From Chrysomallon squamiferum (taxonomy: Eukaryota; Mollusca; Gastropoda; Neomphalida; Peltospiridae), in assembly GCA_012295275.1 (NCBI GenBank), contig CM022665.1:41900652-41964651 (forward strand): a DNA stretch of 64,000 bases, read 5' to 3'. Below the pieces are notes generated by a model. The model saw nothing but the letters and a program-made list of their open reading frames with translations, was not told the DNA's origin and made no database searches. Below are positions 36,822-44,345 of the stretch, piece after piece. The position numbers were made by a program, and so were the translations under genes. Within the stretch, counting starts at the first letter, position 1. Each line of letters opens with the position of its first letter.

Positions 36822-38916
36822 TTAAATTTGTGTCACAATTGGGCTTTAACATAGTGATGAAAGAAAAAAAGTTGTTTTTGTTTTCCCTATATGCCCTTGA
36901 AAATAAAATACCTCATCAACCTTGAAATACACTCATGCATTTTTTTTTAAATATTTTATTTCAGAGATTAAATTATCCACAAGGAAGAAATTTGTATTTA
37001 AATGACACATATATAGTCCTGAACACATTAATCAAATTGGTGATATTACTCATCAGAACTAATCAACATGCACCCATATATATACATGTAATTATAAACA
37101 ACAGCTGCACAAACAACACTGAGGTCATACTGTGACTGTATTTGGATATTTTTAATTCTGGTCAGCTGAAAGACAGCTGCTACCGTCTAACATGTAACTA
37201 AAAATAAAAAATTATAATAAAAATAAATATTAGAAAAAGGTTACGAAAACCTGCAGCAATGAAGTAAGTAATCTGATATTATATTGAGGTCATAGGACGT
37301 TTTGGTGGGGGGTAGGAGGGAGTTGGTTGTGGTGATTTTTTTTTTTTTTTTTTTTTTTTGGTGTTAGTTTTGTTTGTTAGAAAGTTACTTAGTTAGTTTG
37401 TTTATTCATTATTATTTTGGTGGGATTTTTTGTTGTTGCTTTTTGTCGTTTTAAATTATTATTAGTATACAACCAGTATCGTAAATTTCGAAAAGAATTT
37501 GCAAATATCATTTGCCAATGGTTATCATGCTTTCAATCACCTATATCACATCCTGTAACTATAATCTAAAAATAATCATAGTAATACTTTTATTTTTTGT
37601 TAAGGTATCATAAAATGAAATGAAAATATTTATAAATTTTATTTAATAAAATAGTATTATTTTTTCTCATCTTTACTCTATTTGACACTGTTAATTAACA
37701 TTATAACATATACTATTTTAACATTCTTATTAAACAGAAATTTTAGAAACTAAGAAAGATACGGTTTTGTATAACTGTTTTTCTACAACTGGGAAACCAA
37801 ACTGTATAAACAACTGGTAAATACTATTTTCATTTATATCTGCCATTAGCGTGATATTCTAAATTATAACTACAAATTATAAACAGTAGCATGCCAAATA
37901 TATTTCACACTGTTCAGTGTGGATGTGAGGCCACTGTTGTTTAAACATCATAAACCATACCTCTGAACATGCTGAAAAACACGAAAAGAAATGTTTACTT
38001 TATTCTCGATAATTGCTGTAGTCAGTGAAGATTTCATTTAAGTCCCAAAGACAAAGATGAGACAATGAAGTTGGGTATTATGCAAGGTATGACCTCATAT
38101 TAGTTCCATGATTAGATAATGAATCTGCAACTGTTATCTTTACTGTTACAAACACAAAAAACAATGTTTCTAATTCTTACTAAAATCTGATTTATAGTAG
38201 AAAAAAAAAATCAAAAAAAAAAAATCAATAAATAAATAAAAACATATTACTAATTTCAATTCAATAAAACAAAAATATATAACATTTTTATGATTATAAG
38301 GCCAAAATATTATTTTTGTCATAAATTAAAAATTAACTATGGTGAATATTATCTATAAAACCTTATTTAATCTGTATCTAAATCTGATATATGACACAAA
38401 GGTGGCATCAGTTACTAGAAAATTAACACTGTTAGTAACAGTATTATAGCAAAACACTAAGTGTAACAGCCAGGAAGTAGGCCTGGCTTGATCAACAGCC
38501 CAGACAACCAGTTCTGTGGAGGTTGAAAATAAAATATATGATCAAAACAAAACAAAATTATACTACAACTTATCAAAAAATATTTGTCCATTTATCACTA
38601 CGCAACTTCAAGTGAAATATATAATCCGCCGTTTCAATTGCACAATGTCAACGTTTACGTGAAACAAAAACGAGGAAAACGCAAACTAATGAATACACTC
38701 ACCCGAAAGATTTGATTTCTGCAATAATACCCCAGATGTCGCGTCCAATATTTTAAGGGATGGTTCACTCGTGGTTAAAATTATGGAATTTAATGACGAA
38801 TGATAAGTTACGCTTGTAACATTTTCTCCAACGGATAAACAACCGTCTTCAGTTACGTACCACTGCCTGTCAGTGGCCGCCATGCTAATACCACAGATCT
38901 CGTTTGAGCATGACAT
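640..38916 (-). CDS. BIRC6: BIRC6 (BRUCE/apollon), giant BIR-repeat E2/E3 ubiquitin ligase; 5' 50 coding exons, 3' end off the window
   Basis: Human BIRC6 is a very large cytosolic/Golgi-associated inhibitor of apoptosis: it binds caspases, SMAC and HtrA2 and ubiquitinates substrates with its own C-terminal UBC domain. Fifty GT/AG exons join in phase here (coordinates are in the segment entries) to about 4391 codons, against about 4857 residues in human. Many stretches match human BIRC6, for example [62 protein letters not shown] and [13 protein letters not shown]. The BIR domain is present; the UBC domain must lie left of base 1. The start is either ATG 38916 or the in-frame ATG 38883, which has the stronger Kozak context (A at -3, G at +4) and gives Met-Ala-Ala as in human. 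One base appears to be missing in exon 29 (16008-16011). The last exon seen ends with a good donor after 640. Confidence 0.95.
2976..4715 (-). CDS. BIRC6: BIRC6 exons 45-47: ubiquitin-like region
   Basis: Exons 45 (4533-4715), 46 (3857-4015) and 47 (2976-3229), residues about 3987-4185. Exon 45 has a Lys/Pro-rich linker with [15 protein letters not shown] (human PPRPPSRRGRTIPDK), then a segment colinear with the human ubiquitin-like domain: [15 protein letters not shown] (human PLPAEMTLAQLLTLL). Exon 47 has [21 protein letters not shown] and [14 protein letters not shown], both clear human counterparts. The exon 46 donor is inside a 69-bp tandem repeat of three units. Confidence 0.9.
3456..3553. 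repeat. Compound (AT)n-(CA)n-(GA)n microsatellite
   Basis: About 11 AT units, then CA dinucleotides, then 21 to 22 GA units ending at 3553. It lies in the intron between BIRC6 exons 46 and 47. Confidence 0.95.
3665..3877. repeat. 69-bp tandem repeat (3 copies) across the exon 46 donor
   Basis: Three units start near 3665, 3741 and 3810 with the core AGTAGAATGATGAATC and CTGCACTGA. The unit nearest the exon contains the last 17 or so coding bases of exon 46 and its donor (GTAAGA at 3851-3856 on the minus strand). The middle unit has lost the donor GT; the far unit has GTAGGA. Confidence 0.9.
4355..4451. repeat. (AAT)n microsatellite pair
   Basis: Two (AAT)n arrays (about 4355-4381 and 4414-4451) separated by A-rich sequence, in the intron between exons 45 and 46. 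A third (AAT)n array lies just past exon 45 at 4732-4764. Confidence 0.9.
5186..10350 (-). CDS. BIRC6: BIRC6 exons 37-44: C-terminal helical scaffold
   Basis: Exons 37 (10100-10350), 38 (9330-9432), 39 (8763-8990), 40 (7605-8161), 41 (7125-7315), 42 (6441-6585), 43 (5773-6003) and 44 (5186-5314), residues about 3376-3986. Matches to human: [128 protein letters not shown]. Exon 38's acceptor is inside a 129-bp tandem duplication. Exon 40 ends in a Ser/Thr/Glu-rich stretch. Confidence 0.93.
8505..8650. repeat. Diverged tandem duplication in intron 39
   Basis: TTATTCTCATAAAA.ATTCTTAATGA.TGAAGA occurs twice, near 8507 and 8595, period about 90 bp, between exons 39 and 40. Confidence 0.75.
9412..9669. 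repeat. 129-bp tandem duplication across the exon 38 acceptor
   Basis: Copy 1 (9412-9540) contains the first 21 coding bases of exon 38 and its CAG acceptor; copy 2 (9541-9669) repeats the whole unit in the intron at roughly 90 percent identity, with an intact CAG. Shared cores include GACCCAGATATG.GTGTGT and ATAACTTAAGACGGT. Confidence 0.92.
10789..12410 (-). CDS. BIRC6: BIRC6 exons 34-36: second discoidin-like module
   Basis: Exons 34 (12240-12410), 35 (11483-11683) and 36 (10789-11062), residues about 3160-3375. Exon 34 has [16 protein letters not shown] and IQNFAPLG; exon 35 has [19 protein letters not shown] and [20 protein letters not shown]; exon 36 has [31 protein letters not shown] and [15 protein letters not shown]. 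The order and spacing follow human BIRC6. The hydrophobic pattern in exons 35-36 suits a discoidin-like sandwich. Exon 36 has an A-rich intron just upstream (11067-11084). Confidence 0.93.
12776..14804 (-). CDS. BIRC6: BIRC6 exons 31-33: helical scaffold
   Basis: Exons 31 (14376-14804), 32 (13856-13983) and 33 (12776-13713), residues about 2662-3159. Matches to human: [99 protein letters not shown] and [18 protein letters not shown]. Exon 33 is 938 bp; its middle (about residues 2965-3030) is Thr/Ala/Asp-rich and variable. A short (GA)n lies just outside its acceptor at 13724-13740. Confidence 0.93.
15150..17403 (-). CDS. BIRC6: BIRC6 exons 27-30: acidic variable region, with an apparent frameshift in exon 29
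   Basis: Exons 27 (17266-17403), 28 (16525-16816), 29 (15866-16030) and 30 (15150-15302), residues about 2412-2661. Exons 27-28 are acidic ([29 protein letters not shown]). Exon 28 ends in phase 2, and exon 29 then opens with LFTWYDK, matching human TWYDYW, but meets a stop a few codons later. The other end of exon 29 ([16 protein letters not shown], human ALDARLEVGLEQQAEL) is in another frame. One extra base in the TTTT run at 16008-16011 would join both halves and restore the phase-0 exit into exon 30. This is most simply an assembly indel. Confidence 0.85.
15508..15547. repeat. (AAT)n microsatellite in a diverged tandem duplicate
   Basis: Pure (AAT)n about 38 bp. The neighbouring sequence (AACAAATAAATTTTG and AAATGAATTTTG, each followed by AAATAATAAAA) occurs twice, near 15490 and 15585, suggesting a tandem duplication of about 100 bp in the intron 5' of exon 29. 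Confidence 0.75.
17840..22664 (-). CDS. BIRC6: BIRC6 exons 21-26: central helical scaffold
   Basis: Exons 21 (21877-22664), 22 (21263-21438), 23 (20504-20626), 24 (19172-19446), 25 (18411-18632) and 26 (17840-18023), residues about 1823-2411. Diagnostic matches to human: [74 protein letters not shown] (a coiled coil), [19 protein letters not shown], and [21 protein letters not shown]. Exon 23, missed by simple frame scans, reads [20 protein letters not shown]. Its acceptor lies inside a 65-bp tandem repeat. Confidence 0.93.
18058..18262. repeat. Diverged ~100-bp tandem duplication in intron 25
   Basis: Two A-rich units share AAGT.C, CACAATTTCA.GAA (or ACAATTTCAAGAA), an A/G run, and ATATGTTGT.AT.TGAAAAA. 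It lies between exons 25 and 26. Confidence 0.65.
20622..20770. repeat. 65-bp tandem repeat (2.3 copies) at the exon 23 acceptor
   Basis: Units start at 20622, 20687 and 20752 with core ACAGGCTAAAAATTGG and TTGTAGACATCATTTCATAA. The first unit begins within the first five coding bases of exon 23 and contains its acceptor (20627-20628); the other units carry copies of the same AG. Confidence 0.92.
22684..22850. repeat. ~87-bp tandem duplication in intron 20
   Basis: GTTAGTTCCACAAATAA.AATGGCATTACAAT occurs near 22690 and 22777. The first copy starts 20 bases upstream of exon 21. Confidence 0.8.
23055..23965 (-). CDS. BIRC6: BIRC6 exons 19-20: discoidin/carbohydrate-binding-like module
   Basis: Exons 19 (23761-23965) and 20 (23055-23269), residues about 1683-1822. 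Exon 19 is mostly low-complexity Gln/Thr/Pro (a run of Pro-Ser-Thr and Gln), ending in [10 protein letters not shown]. Exon 20 reads [18 protein letters not shown], then [20 protein letters not shown], nearly colinear with human. The pattern of a ligand-facing beta-sandwich with LDFG and SLSIDVW is that of discoidin-like modules. The donor of exon 20 is GTCTGT, an acceptable but weak donor. Confidence 0.93.
24266..26737 (-). CDS. BIRC6: BIRC6 exons 15-18: helical scaffold
   Basis: Exons 15 (26340-26737), 16 (25846-25971), 17 (25346-25600) and 18 (24266-24941), residues about 1198-1682. Matches to human include [26 protein letters not shown]...[45 protein letters not shown] and [20 protein letters not shown]. 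Exons 15-17 are Leu/Ala-rich and look like armadillo/HEAT-type helices; exon 18 ends in a Pro/Thr-rich, probably disordered linker. A set of four (about 28 bp) minisatellite units abuts the exon 16 donor. Confidence 0.92.
25742..25843. repeat. ~28-bp minisatellite abutting the exon 16 donor
   Basis: About four units of TATTAATTCTATAT plus ACATAATACAA-like spacer. The last unit ends at the GT of the exon 16 donor (25844-25845). Confidence 0.75.
26132..26187. repeat. (ATT)n microsatellite
   Basis: About 18 ATT units in the intron between exons 15 and 16. Confidence 0.95.
27157..28287 (-). CDS. BIRC6: BIRC6 exons 13-14: strongly conserved beta-sandwich-like segment
   Basis: Exons 13 (28074-28287) and 14 (27157-27625), residues about 970-1197. 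Exon 13 holds one of the best-conserved parts of the family: [27 protein letters not shown], then TQHTRTWKL, nearly identical to human. The junction completes a Ser codon (AG|T) leading into NTWNEH. Exon 14 has [21 protein letters not shown] and [27 protein letters not shown], again colinear with human. The alternating hydrophobic pattern suits a beta-sandwich (carbohydrate-binding-like) module as seen in BIRC6 structures; the fold is inferred, the homology is direct. Confidence 0.93.
28619..30747 (-). CDS. BIRC6: BIRC6 exons 11-12: large variable exon and propeller continuation
   Basis: Exon 11 (29392-30747, 1356 bp) is the longest in the window; exon 12 is 28619-28816 (residues about 452-969). 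The first part of exon 11 is rich in Ser, Thr, Asn and Asp and poorly conserved. It is followed by recognisable matches to human: [63 protein letters not shown] (a WD-like blade) and LTYCIG. Exon 12 continues with [15 protein letters not shown] 257-codon frame on the opposite strand of exon 11 is antisense noise. Confidence 0.9.
31260..38916 (-). CDS. BIRC6: BIRC6 exons 1-10: N-terminal propeller-like region with the BIR domain
   Basis: Exons: 1 38703-38916, 2 36079-36260, 3 35221-35355, 4 34542-34792, 5 33791-33919, 6 33108-33181, 7 32729-32778, 8 32258-32353, 9 31893-32020, 10 31260-31354 (residues 1 to about 451). The opening residues ([14 protein letters not shown], then [10 protein letters not shown]) and exon 8 ([14 protein letters not shown]) look like WD-type propeller blades, matching the human N-terminus. 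Exons 4-6 carry the BIR. Exon 10 and the end of exon 9 are Ser/Glu/Asp-rich and poorly conserved. Intron 1 is the longest (2.4 kb). All junction phases agree. Confidence 0.92.
33108..34792 (-). CDS. BIRC6: BIRC6 BIR (baculovirus IAP repeat) domain, exons 4-6
   Basis: The BIR spans about residues 242-327, counted from ATG 38916. The zinc ligands fit the family pattern C-x2-C-x16-H-x6-C exactly: Cys287 and Cys290 (CFTC), His307 and Cys314 (HERHSPAC). Two further Cys (293, 296) lie in the SVCLVC stretch, as in human BIRC6. The WEPTDEPW core is split by the phase-2 intron between 33791 and 33181. In the family this domain binds IAP-binding motifs of SMAC and caspases. All ligands are intact, so the domain should be functional. 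Confidence 0.95.
33440..33665. repeat. Diverged ~100-bp tandem duplication in intron 5
   Basis: An A/G-rich run followed by ATTATGTTCTTTT (or GATTTGAGTTCTTTT), TAATAA.CAAATAAAT and GA.GATAATATTT occurs about twice. It lies between exons 5 and 6. Confidence 0.65.
36318..36404. repeat. Dispersed repeat A, deleted copy
   Basis: In BIRC6 intron 1. It shares TATTATAGAG at one end and GTATTTGCTCTGTT, then AAAAGAATTAGTCTA at the other with 39583-39720, but lacks about 50 bp of the middle. Family not recognised. Confidence 0.75.
36784..36816. repeat. T homopolymer tract
   Basis: An uninterrupted run of more than 30 T in BIRC6 intron 1. Similar runs of over 20 bases occur at 37339-37359, 41678-41700, 44190-44210 and 44309-44343. 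Confidence 0.9.
36951..37018 (+). mobile_element. Dispersed repeat B copy 1, possible LINE fragment
   Basis: Sixty-six bases match the reverse complement of 41986-42053; a core of 55 bases is identical (from GAGATTAAATTATCC to CACATATATAGTC). See the entry at 41876-42053 for the tentative identity. Confidence 0.7.
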
Positions 38917-39337
38917 CACGATTAATTGGAGATTTATATTCTTGAATGTAAAAATATAATTTCTTACTGAATATTTATTGGTTTACTTACATACTACTTA
39001 TTTTCTCAACTTTTAGTTATAATTCTACAGCGCATTTATTCTTTTGTATTCATTAACAGATTCTGAAATAGCACAAATTTCCGTATACAATCGTATATTT
39101 CCGTAGGAATAATGTCGGCATTTAACGCTGTAAAGTGTAATACAGACAGGCCTACTTAAAAATTGCATTATAAATTCTTAATATTTAAAGCCATTCATTA
39201 TTTATATATGATTTTATTTGTGAAAAGAATATATATATATAATTTTATTTGTGAAAAGAATATATATATATAATTTATATATGATTTTATTTGTGAAAAG
39301 AATATATATATAATTTATATATGATTTTATTTATATA

Positions 39338-39339
<2 letters not shown>

Positions 39340-39391
<52 letters not shown>
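39340..39391. repeat. (AT)n tract in the divergent promoter
   Basis: About 26 uninterrupted AT units, preceded (39205-39340) by three to four copies of a GATTTTATTTGTGAAAAGAATATATA unit separated by AT stretches. Confidence 0.95.
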
Positions 39392-39394
<3 letters not shown>

Positions 39395-39582
39395 TTTAAG
39401 AAGTAAATCAAATTTACAGTACTGAAAATAAAACATTTAAGCAGTACACAACAACAACAATATCAAGAGATTAATAATAAACTGTCATGGCTATATTTCA
39501 TTATAAAATATTAAAAACAAGAGAAAATCACCATTTTTTTAAAATTAAATTTGATTATTATTTCCGGTGCTGAATTTTAATA

Positions 39583-39720
39583 TTATTATAGAGAGTATCT
39601 ATCTGTAGACTCATCTATAAGGGAGAGTTTTACAATACAGATTATAAGAATAGACGGACAGACCGACGATATTTGCTCTGTTGAAATTAGCGAAATTACA
39701 TAAAAGAATTAGTCTACAAC
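39583..39720. repeat. Dispersed repeat A, longer copy
   Basis: TTATAGAGAGTATC to AATTAGTCTA. Its ends match 36318-36404 in the same orientation. It lies in the TBCB promoter or 5' UTR region. No terminal inverted repeats or target-site duplication were clear to me. Confidence 0.7.
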
Positions 39721-39807
39721 CGGTGCATTTCTAGTTGTTCATTAAACAGCAGTACCAGAAAATATTTTGAAGATTTAATTGAAAGACTTTTCTGTTAAAG
39801 AACAATA

Positions 39808-40527
39808 ATGTCTGATGATTTTAAAGTTATAACGTCGAAATTTGTTAATGTCACTATTACCAGTGTGGCAAATTCGTTCGGCACGGATAAACGTTTCGAG
39901 AAAGATCTAACCATTGGGTTATTGAAGGTACTACTATTATTACTAAGCAACCAATTTGATTAAGCTATTCGACGTTACAAGGCCGTACATTGACATATAT
40001 TAAAAACAAATCGCATATCTCTTTATTCATCTACTATCTAATATGCTTTCAGTAGTATTTATTTAATATACATTGCATTATTATGATAATTATCAGATCA
40101 GACTAAGTAGTTCGTGTTATAAAACATAATTATCATGTCCATCGTTAATTAATAATAATATAGAAGAAAAAAATGTTATCCATCAAAATCAAAATAAATT
40201 TTTAGTATTTATAATAATAATAATAATAATAATAAATTAGATATTAACTGTTTTTCTTTCTTTTTTTTCTTTTCTTTCTTTCTTTCTTTATATATTTATT
40301 TATTTATTAGTCTGGCATTAGGAAGCTATTTTCTTATCTCACAAACACATGCATACAGACACACATGACATATTAAATCTGCAGAAAAATCATATTTGAT
40401 TATTCTGTAATAACAACAAAATGTATTAAAATGATTACAACAGTATCGAACATTCAAGGTATTTTTGAAAATAATTTTCGTCAGTTTTTCCTTGTCATGT
40501 TTTATTTATTAATTTTATTATTTTAAA

Positions 40528-40563
<36 letters not shown>

Positions 40564-43500
40564 AAAAATGTATGTAAATAATAAATAAAATAAAATAATT
40601 CTTTGGAAAATATTAGCTATAAGAAGTTATTTCACATTATATGTATAGTTTTTAAATTGCATAAAAATTACAACCAATTAATTATTCCTTAAATAATAAT
40701 AATAATACAAAAATAAATAAGTAAATAAGTAAATAAAATAATTATAGTAACAATGGCCACTTCTTTTAATGTAAGTTATAAAATAATTTCAGTAAATATT
40801 TTAATCACTGTTATAACAAATTTATAAGTTGCAGAGAAGCATGTAATATGTGTTCTGGTGTTACCTGACATTTTTTGATTAAATAAATAGTTACTGACTA
40901 ATTATTTCAAAATGGATGGTAAAATGAGTTATTTCCCTTGTTATAATCAGTCCAGCTTTGATTCATTTTATTGTTTAGTAAAAATAAAAAAAATAAAAAC
41001 CCAGAATATTATTTGAATAGCACCTTCTAATATTATTATATTATACAAAATATTTCCATTTCTCCATGATTCATTAGTTGTAGCTATGTCTTTAGGTTAA
41101 TGATCAATGTCTTTTGTTCAGCTGTAGAAGCATACCTGTTCTGACTGTTATCCTAAGGAAGGTTTGTGGCTCTGGTGTGTATTCTCTGTAGGAAACTGCA
41201 TTCAAAAAGTCCATGCTTCTATTGAATAAGAGTGGCTCTTGAAGAAGTGGCAGTAGTTATCATTTTAAATAAAACATATTTGATATCTTATAACCATTTC
41301 TATTAAAATCATTTAAGATATCATTACAGTTTTTTTTTTTTATTCAATAGCATTTAGGAACTTTTTCAACAATAAATAAGCAGTCTAATGATATTCTTTC
41401 TTTTTAATGTGTTTGTGTGCGTTGTGCTATTTCTATTTCATAGCTTTATTGCATTTTGATGGGGGGTTTTTTATTTATAAAAAATAACCAAAATGTTAAG
41501 TGTATATTTTCACATTTTCTGCAGGGTAAGCTTGAAATGATTTCTGGAGCACCAGCAAGCACAATGAAGTGTATTGTTTATGACAAGGATAATAAGAAGG
41601 TCTGTGTATTGGATAATGACAATGCACTTCTTGGATCATATCCTGTGGATGATGGCATGACCATTTTTGTAAGAACATTTTTTTTTTTTTTTTTTTTTTT
41701 CTTTTTTAAAAAATATTTTTAAGCAAAAGAAATTTTAAATATATATCTTTTTATCAGTAGTTTTTTTATTATTATTTTTTATTTTTTTATTTTTCTGGGT
41801 GGTTTTTTTTGTATGTTTGTTATTAATTTTTATACTGATGTTAATGATTAATTCATTTGTTCTGTTTGAGACCAATTAATATATTATTTATTTATTTATT
41901 TATTTCATCAATCATTCATTCATTCCATCAGCAAGTCATTCCAGAGTGAAACTGTTTTTCTAATAAAACAAAATTGTAATAACAAGACTATATATGTGTC
42001 ATTTAAATACAAATTTCTTCCTTGTGGATAATTTAATCTCAGAAATAAAATAACTTTAAAAAAAAAAGGCTTAAGTATATTTATGTGTTGATGAGATATT
42101 ACTTTTATTTTCAAGGGCTTAGAGTGAAAAAAAATAATTTTTTTTCTTTTATAGCAAGCAATTAGTTTTCTTTTATCACTTACATGTGAATATATATATT
42201 CAAAATGATACTGGCAGTTTTATAGATAATTATAGATATATGATTTTTTTTAATATAGTAAGGTACAAATAGTAAAACAACATTTGAAATAGCTAGAGAA
42301 AACCAGAAACACACACACACGCACACACACACATACCAACCACATAATATCATACATTCATGCACCCAACTAGGCACAAACACAAAGAAGAAAAAAGCCG
42401 AAAGCCCTGCTCCAAAAATACCATAACAGTTTGTTGCTTATATATGTATGTCATGAAATATGGAGTAGAATTAAACTTGGTTAATACATAACTTTATTTC
42501 ATTTATAACATTAATTTAAAAAGAGAGAAGAATAAAAAATTATAGAAATCTTCAGAACTGAGAAAACATTTTTGTCATTTCATCAGATGTGTGTTATTGT
42601 TAAAATATTTTAGTGACATGTTTTCCTTCTGATGATTTTAGGTTGAAGACAGTAGTTTAAAAAAAGGTGAATTTGAAGATGTGTCAAATGTGGAAAAATT
42701 TGAACTCTCGAAAGAAGAATATGAAAAGAGGACAGGTATGCATAGCTTGACAAAGTTATTTTTTAGTTTGCTTTATTTATCTTAGAGTTATATATTAGAC
42801 ATGACCTCAAAACAAAATAAAGGTACATACATGTATATATATTGTTTCCATTACACAACTTGATTGAAGAAAAATCTTGATTTGTGAAGATGAAACAAAT
42901 TTCTTGATGATGAAGGAAATTATAATTTCCAGTGCACTTTACACCATCTTAAAATTTATTTTATGTAATTGTTTTGTGAAATTTTTATTTATTTAATGTT
43001 TTTTAATTTATTTTATTTTTTATTATATATTATTTTTTTACCTGTAACGTCACATCAACTGTTACACAGCAGAATTAAAACATGACAAAGTATAATACAG
43101 ATTTTTTGGATCAGATGCCAATAAGAATCACAAACAGATAAATATATACCCTTTATAGCATGCCATTTTATTATTATTATTGTTGTTGTTATTATTAATG
43201 CTATTATTACTATTATTATTACTATTACTATTATTATTATTATGATTACCATAGATTCTGTAAAAGCTTTTAAAGAAAGAAACAAACTGGGTAGATTTAA
43301 TGAAGAACAAGCTGCCATCAGAGAAGAACAGAGAAAAAAAAGAGAAGAAGAAGAAAAATTAAAAGCAGAAAGTATCAAGGTTGGAGACAGGTATGTTTTA
43401 TATATTTATTAACCTTATGAATAATGCATGTGAAAAATCTCTCCTAACATTCCTTTGGCTGAGAAACTTTACTCTAATAATTTATATATCTCACTGCTTT

Positions 43501-44307
43501 ATATAATAACAATGAATGATAAAATAATTTAAAATAGTGTTGATTGAGATAGAATGGTTACTTTACTCTCTTTTTTTTTCTTTTGGGACTTTTTCATTCA
43601 AAAATATCTGGGAATTTTGCACTGAATTAGGTTTTTGTTTTTGTTTCAACGATACCTATTGTGTGAAAACTTTTGTGTGACACTGCAATGATTATGATAG
43701 GTAGTTTTTAATACAGTTCACCTTTTTGTTACCAGAACTGAAAATAATATTTAAATTTTTAAAAACAAATTATTTTATGGAATCAAAAATAAAATTGTGG
43801 CCAACAAAAGCATATCCATTTGAAACAATGAATGTGTTAAACTGACAGTAGCAATGTTTCTGTGTAGTAAACTATAGTAATTTTACACACAATTAGGTAA
43901 ATAATTCATTTCATTATTGTTTTGTTTCTTCAGGTGTGAAGTGCGGGTTGCTGGACAGCCTACTAAGAGAGGAGTGGTAAAATATGTTGGTAAGATTAAT
44001 TTTTATATATCCAAAAAAAAATAAGGCATCCTCAGCTTTAATTTTTGAATAAGACCCACTAGCTTATTTTATTTCTTGTGCTATGGTGTGATTAAATAAG
44101 CATAATTATGAAATAAAATAAAATAATTTTATAATGTGATAATTTGGATCAGAATAAAACAAAATACAGGGCCTTAATAGAGACATGATAAAAAAAAAAA
44201 AAAAAAAAAAATTAAATTCTGGAGAATAGGAGCCAATATATCCTCTAATTGTTATTTGTATTTGTTTTTGTAAATTATTTTTTAAAATGTCATTAGTACT
44301 GCAGATG

Positions 44308-44345
<38 letters not shown>

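Larger units (their letters stand above)
38917..39807. promoter_or_regulatory. Divergent BIRC6/TBCB intergenic region
   Basis: The two start codons point away from each other and are 891 bp apart (924 bp if BIRC6 starts at 38883), so both 5' UTRs and promoters must fit here unless there are upstream non-coding exons. I see no convincing TATA box outside the AT tract. The BIRC6 side carries ATGGCGGCC (minus strand, 38875-38883), a YY1-like motif overlapping the candidate start. The TBCB side holds dispersed repeat A ending 87 bp before its ATG. Shared regulation is inference from geometry. Confidence 0.6.

Noticed and set aside
38468-38488. AGCCAGG/CCTGGCT hairpin in intron 1
   Set aside because: A 7-bp stem with a 7-nt loop; easily found by chance over 64 kb and without supporting context.
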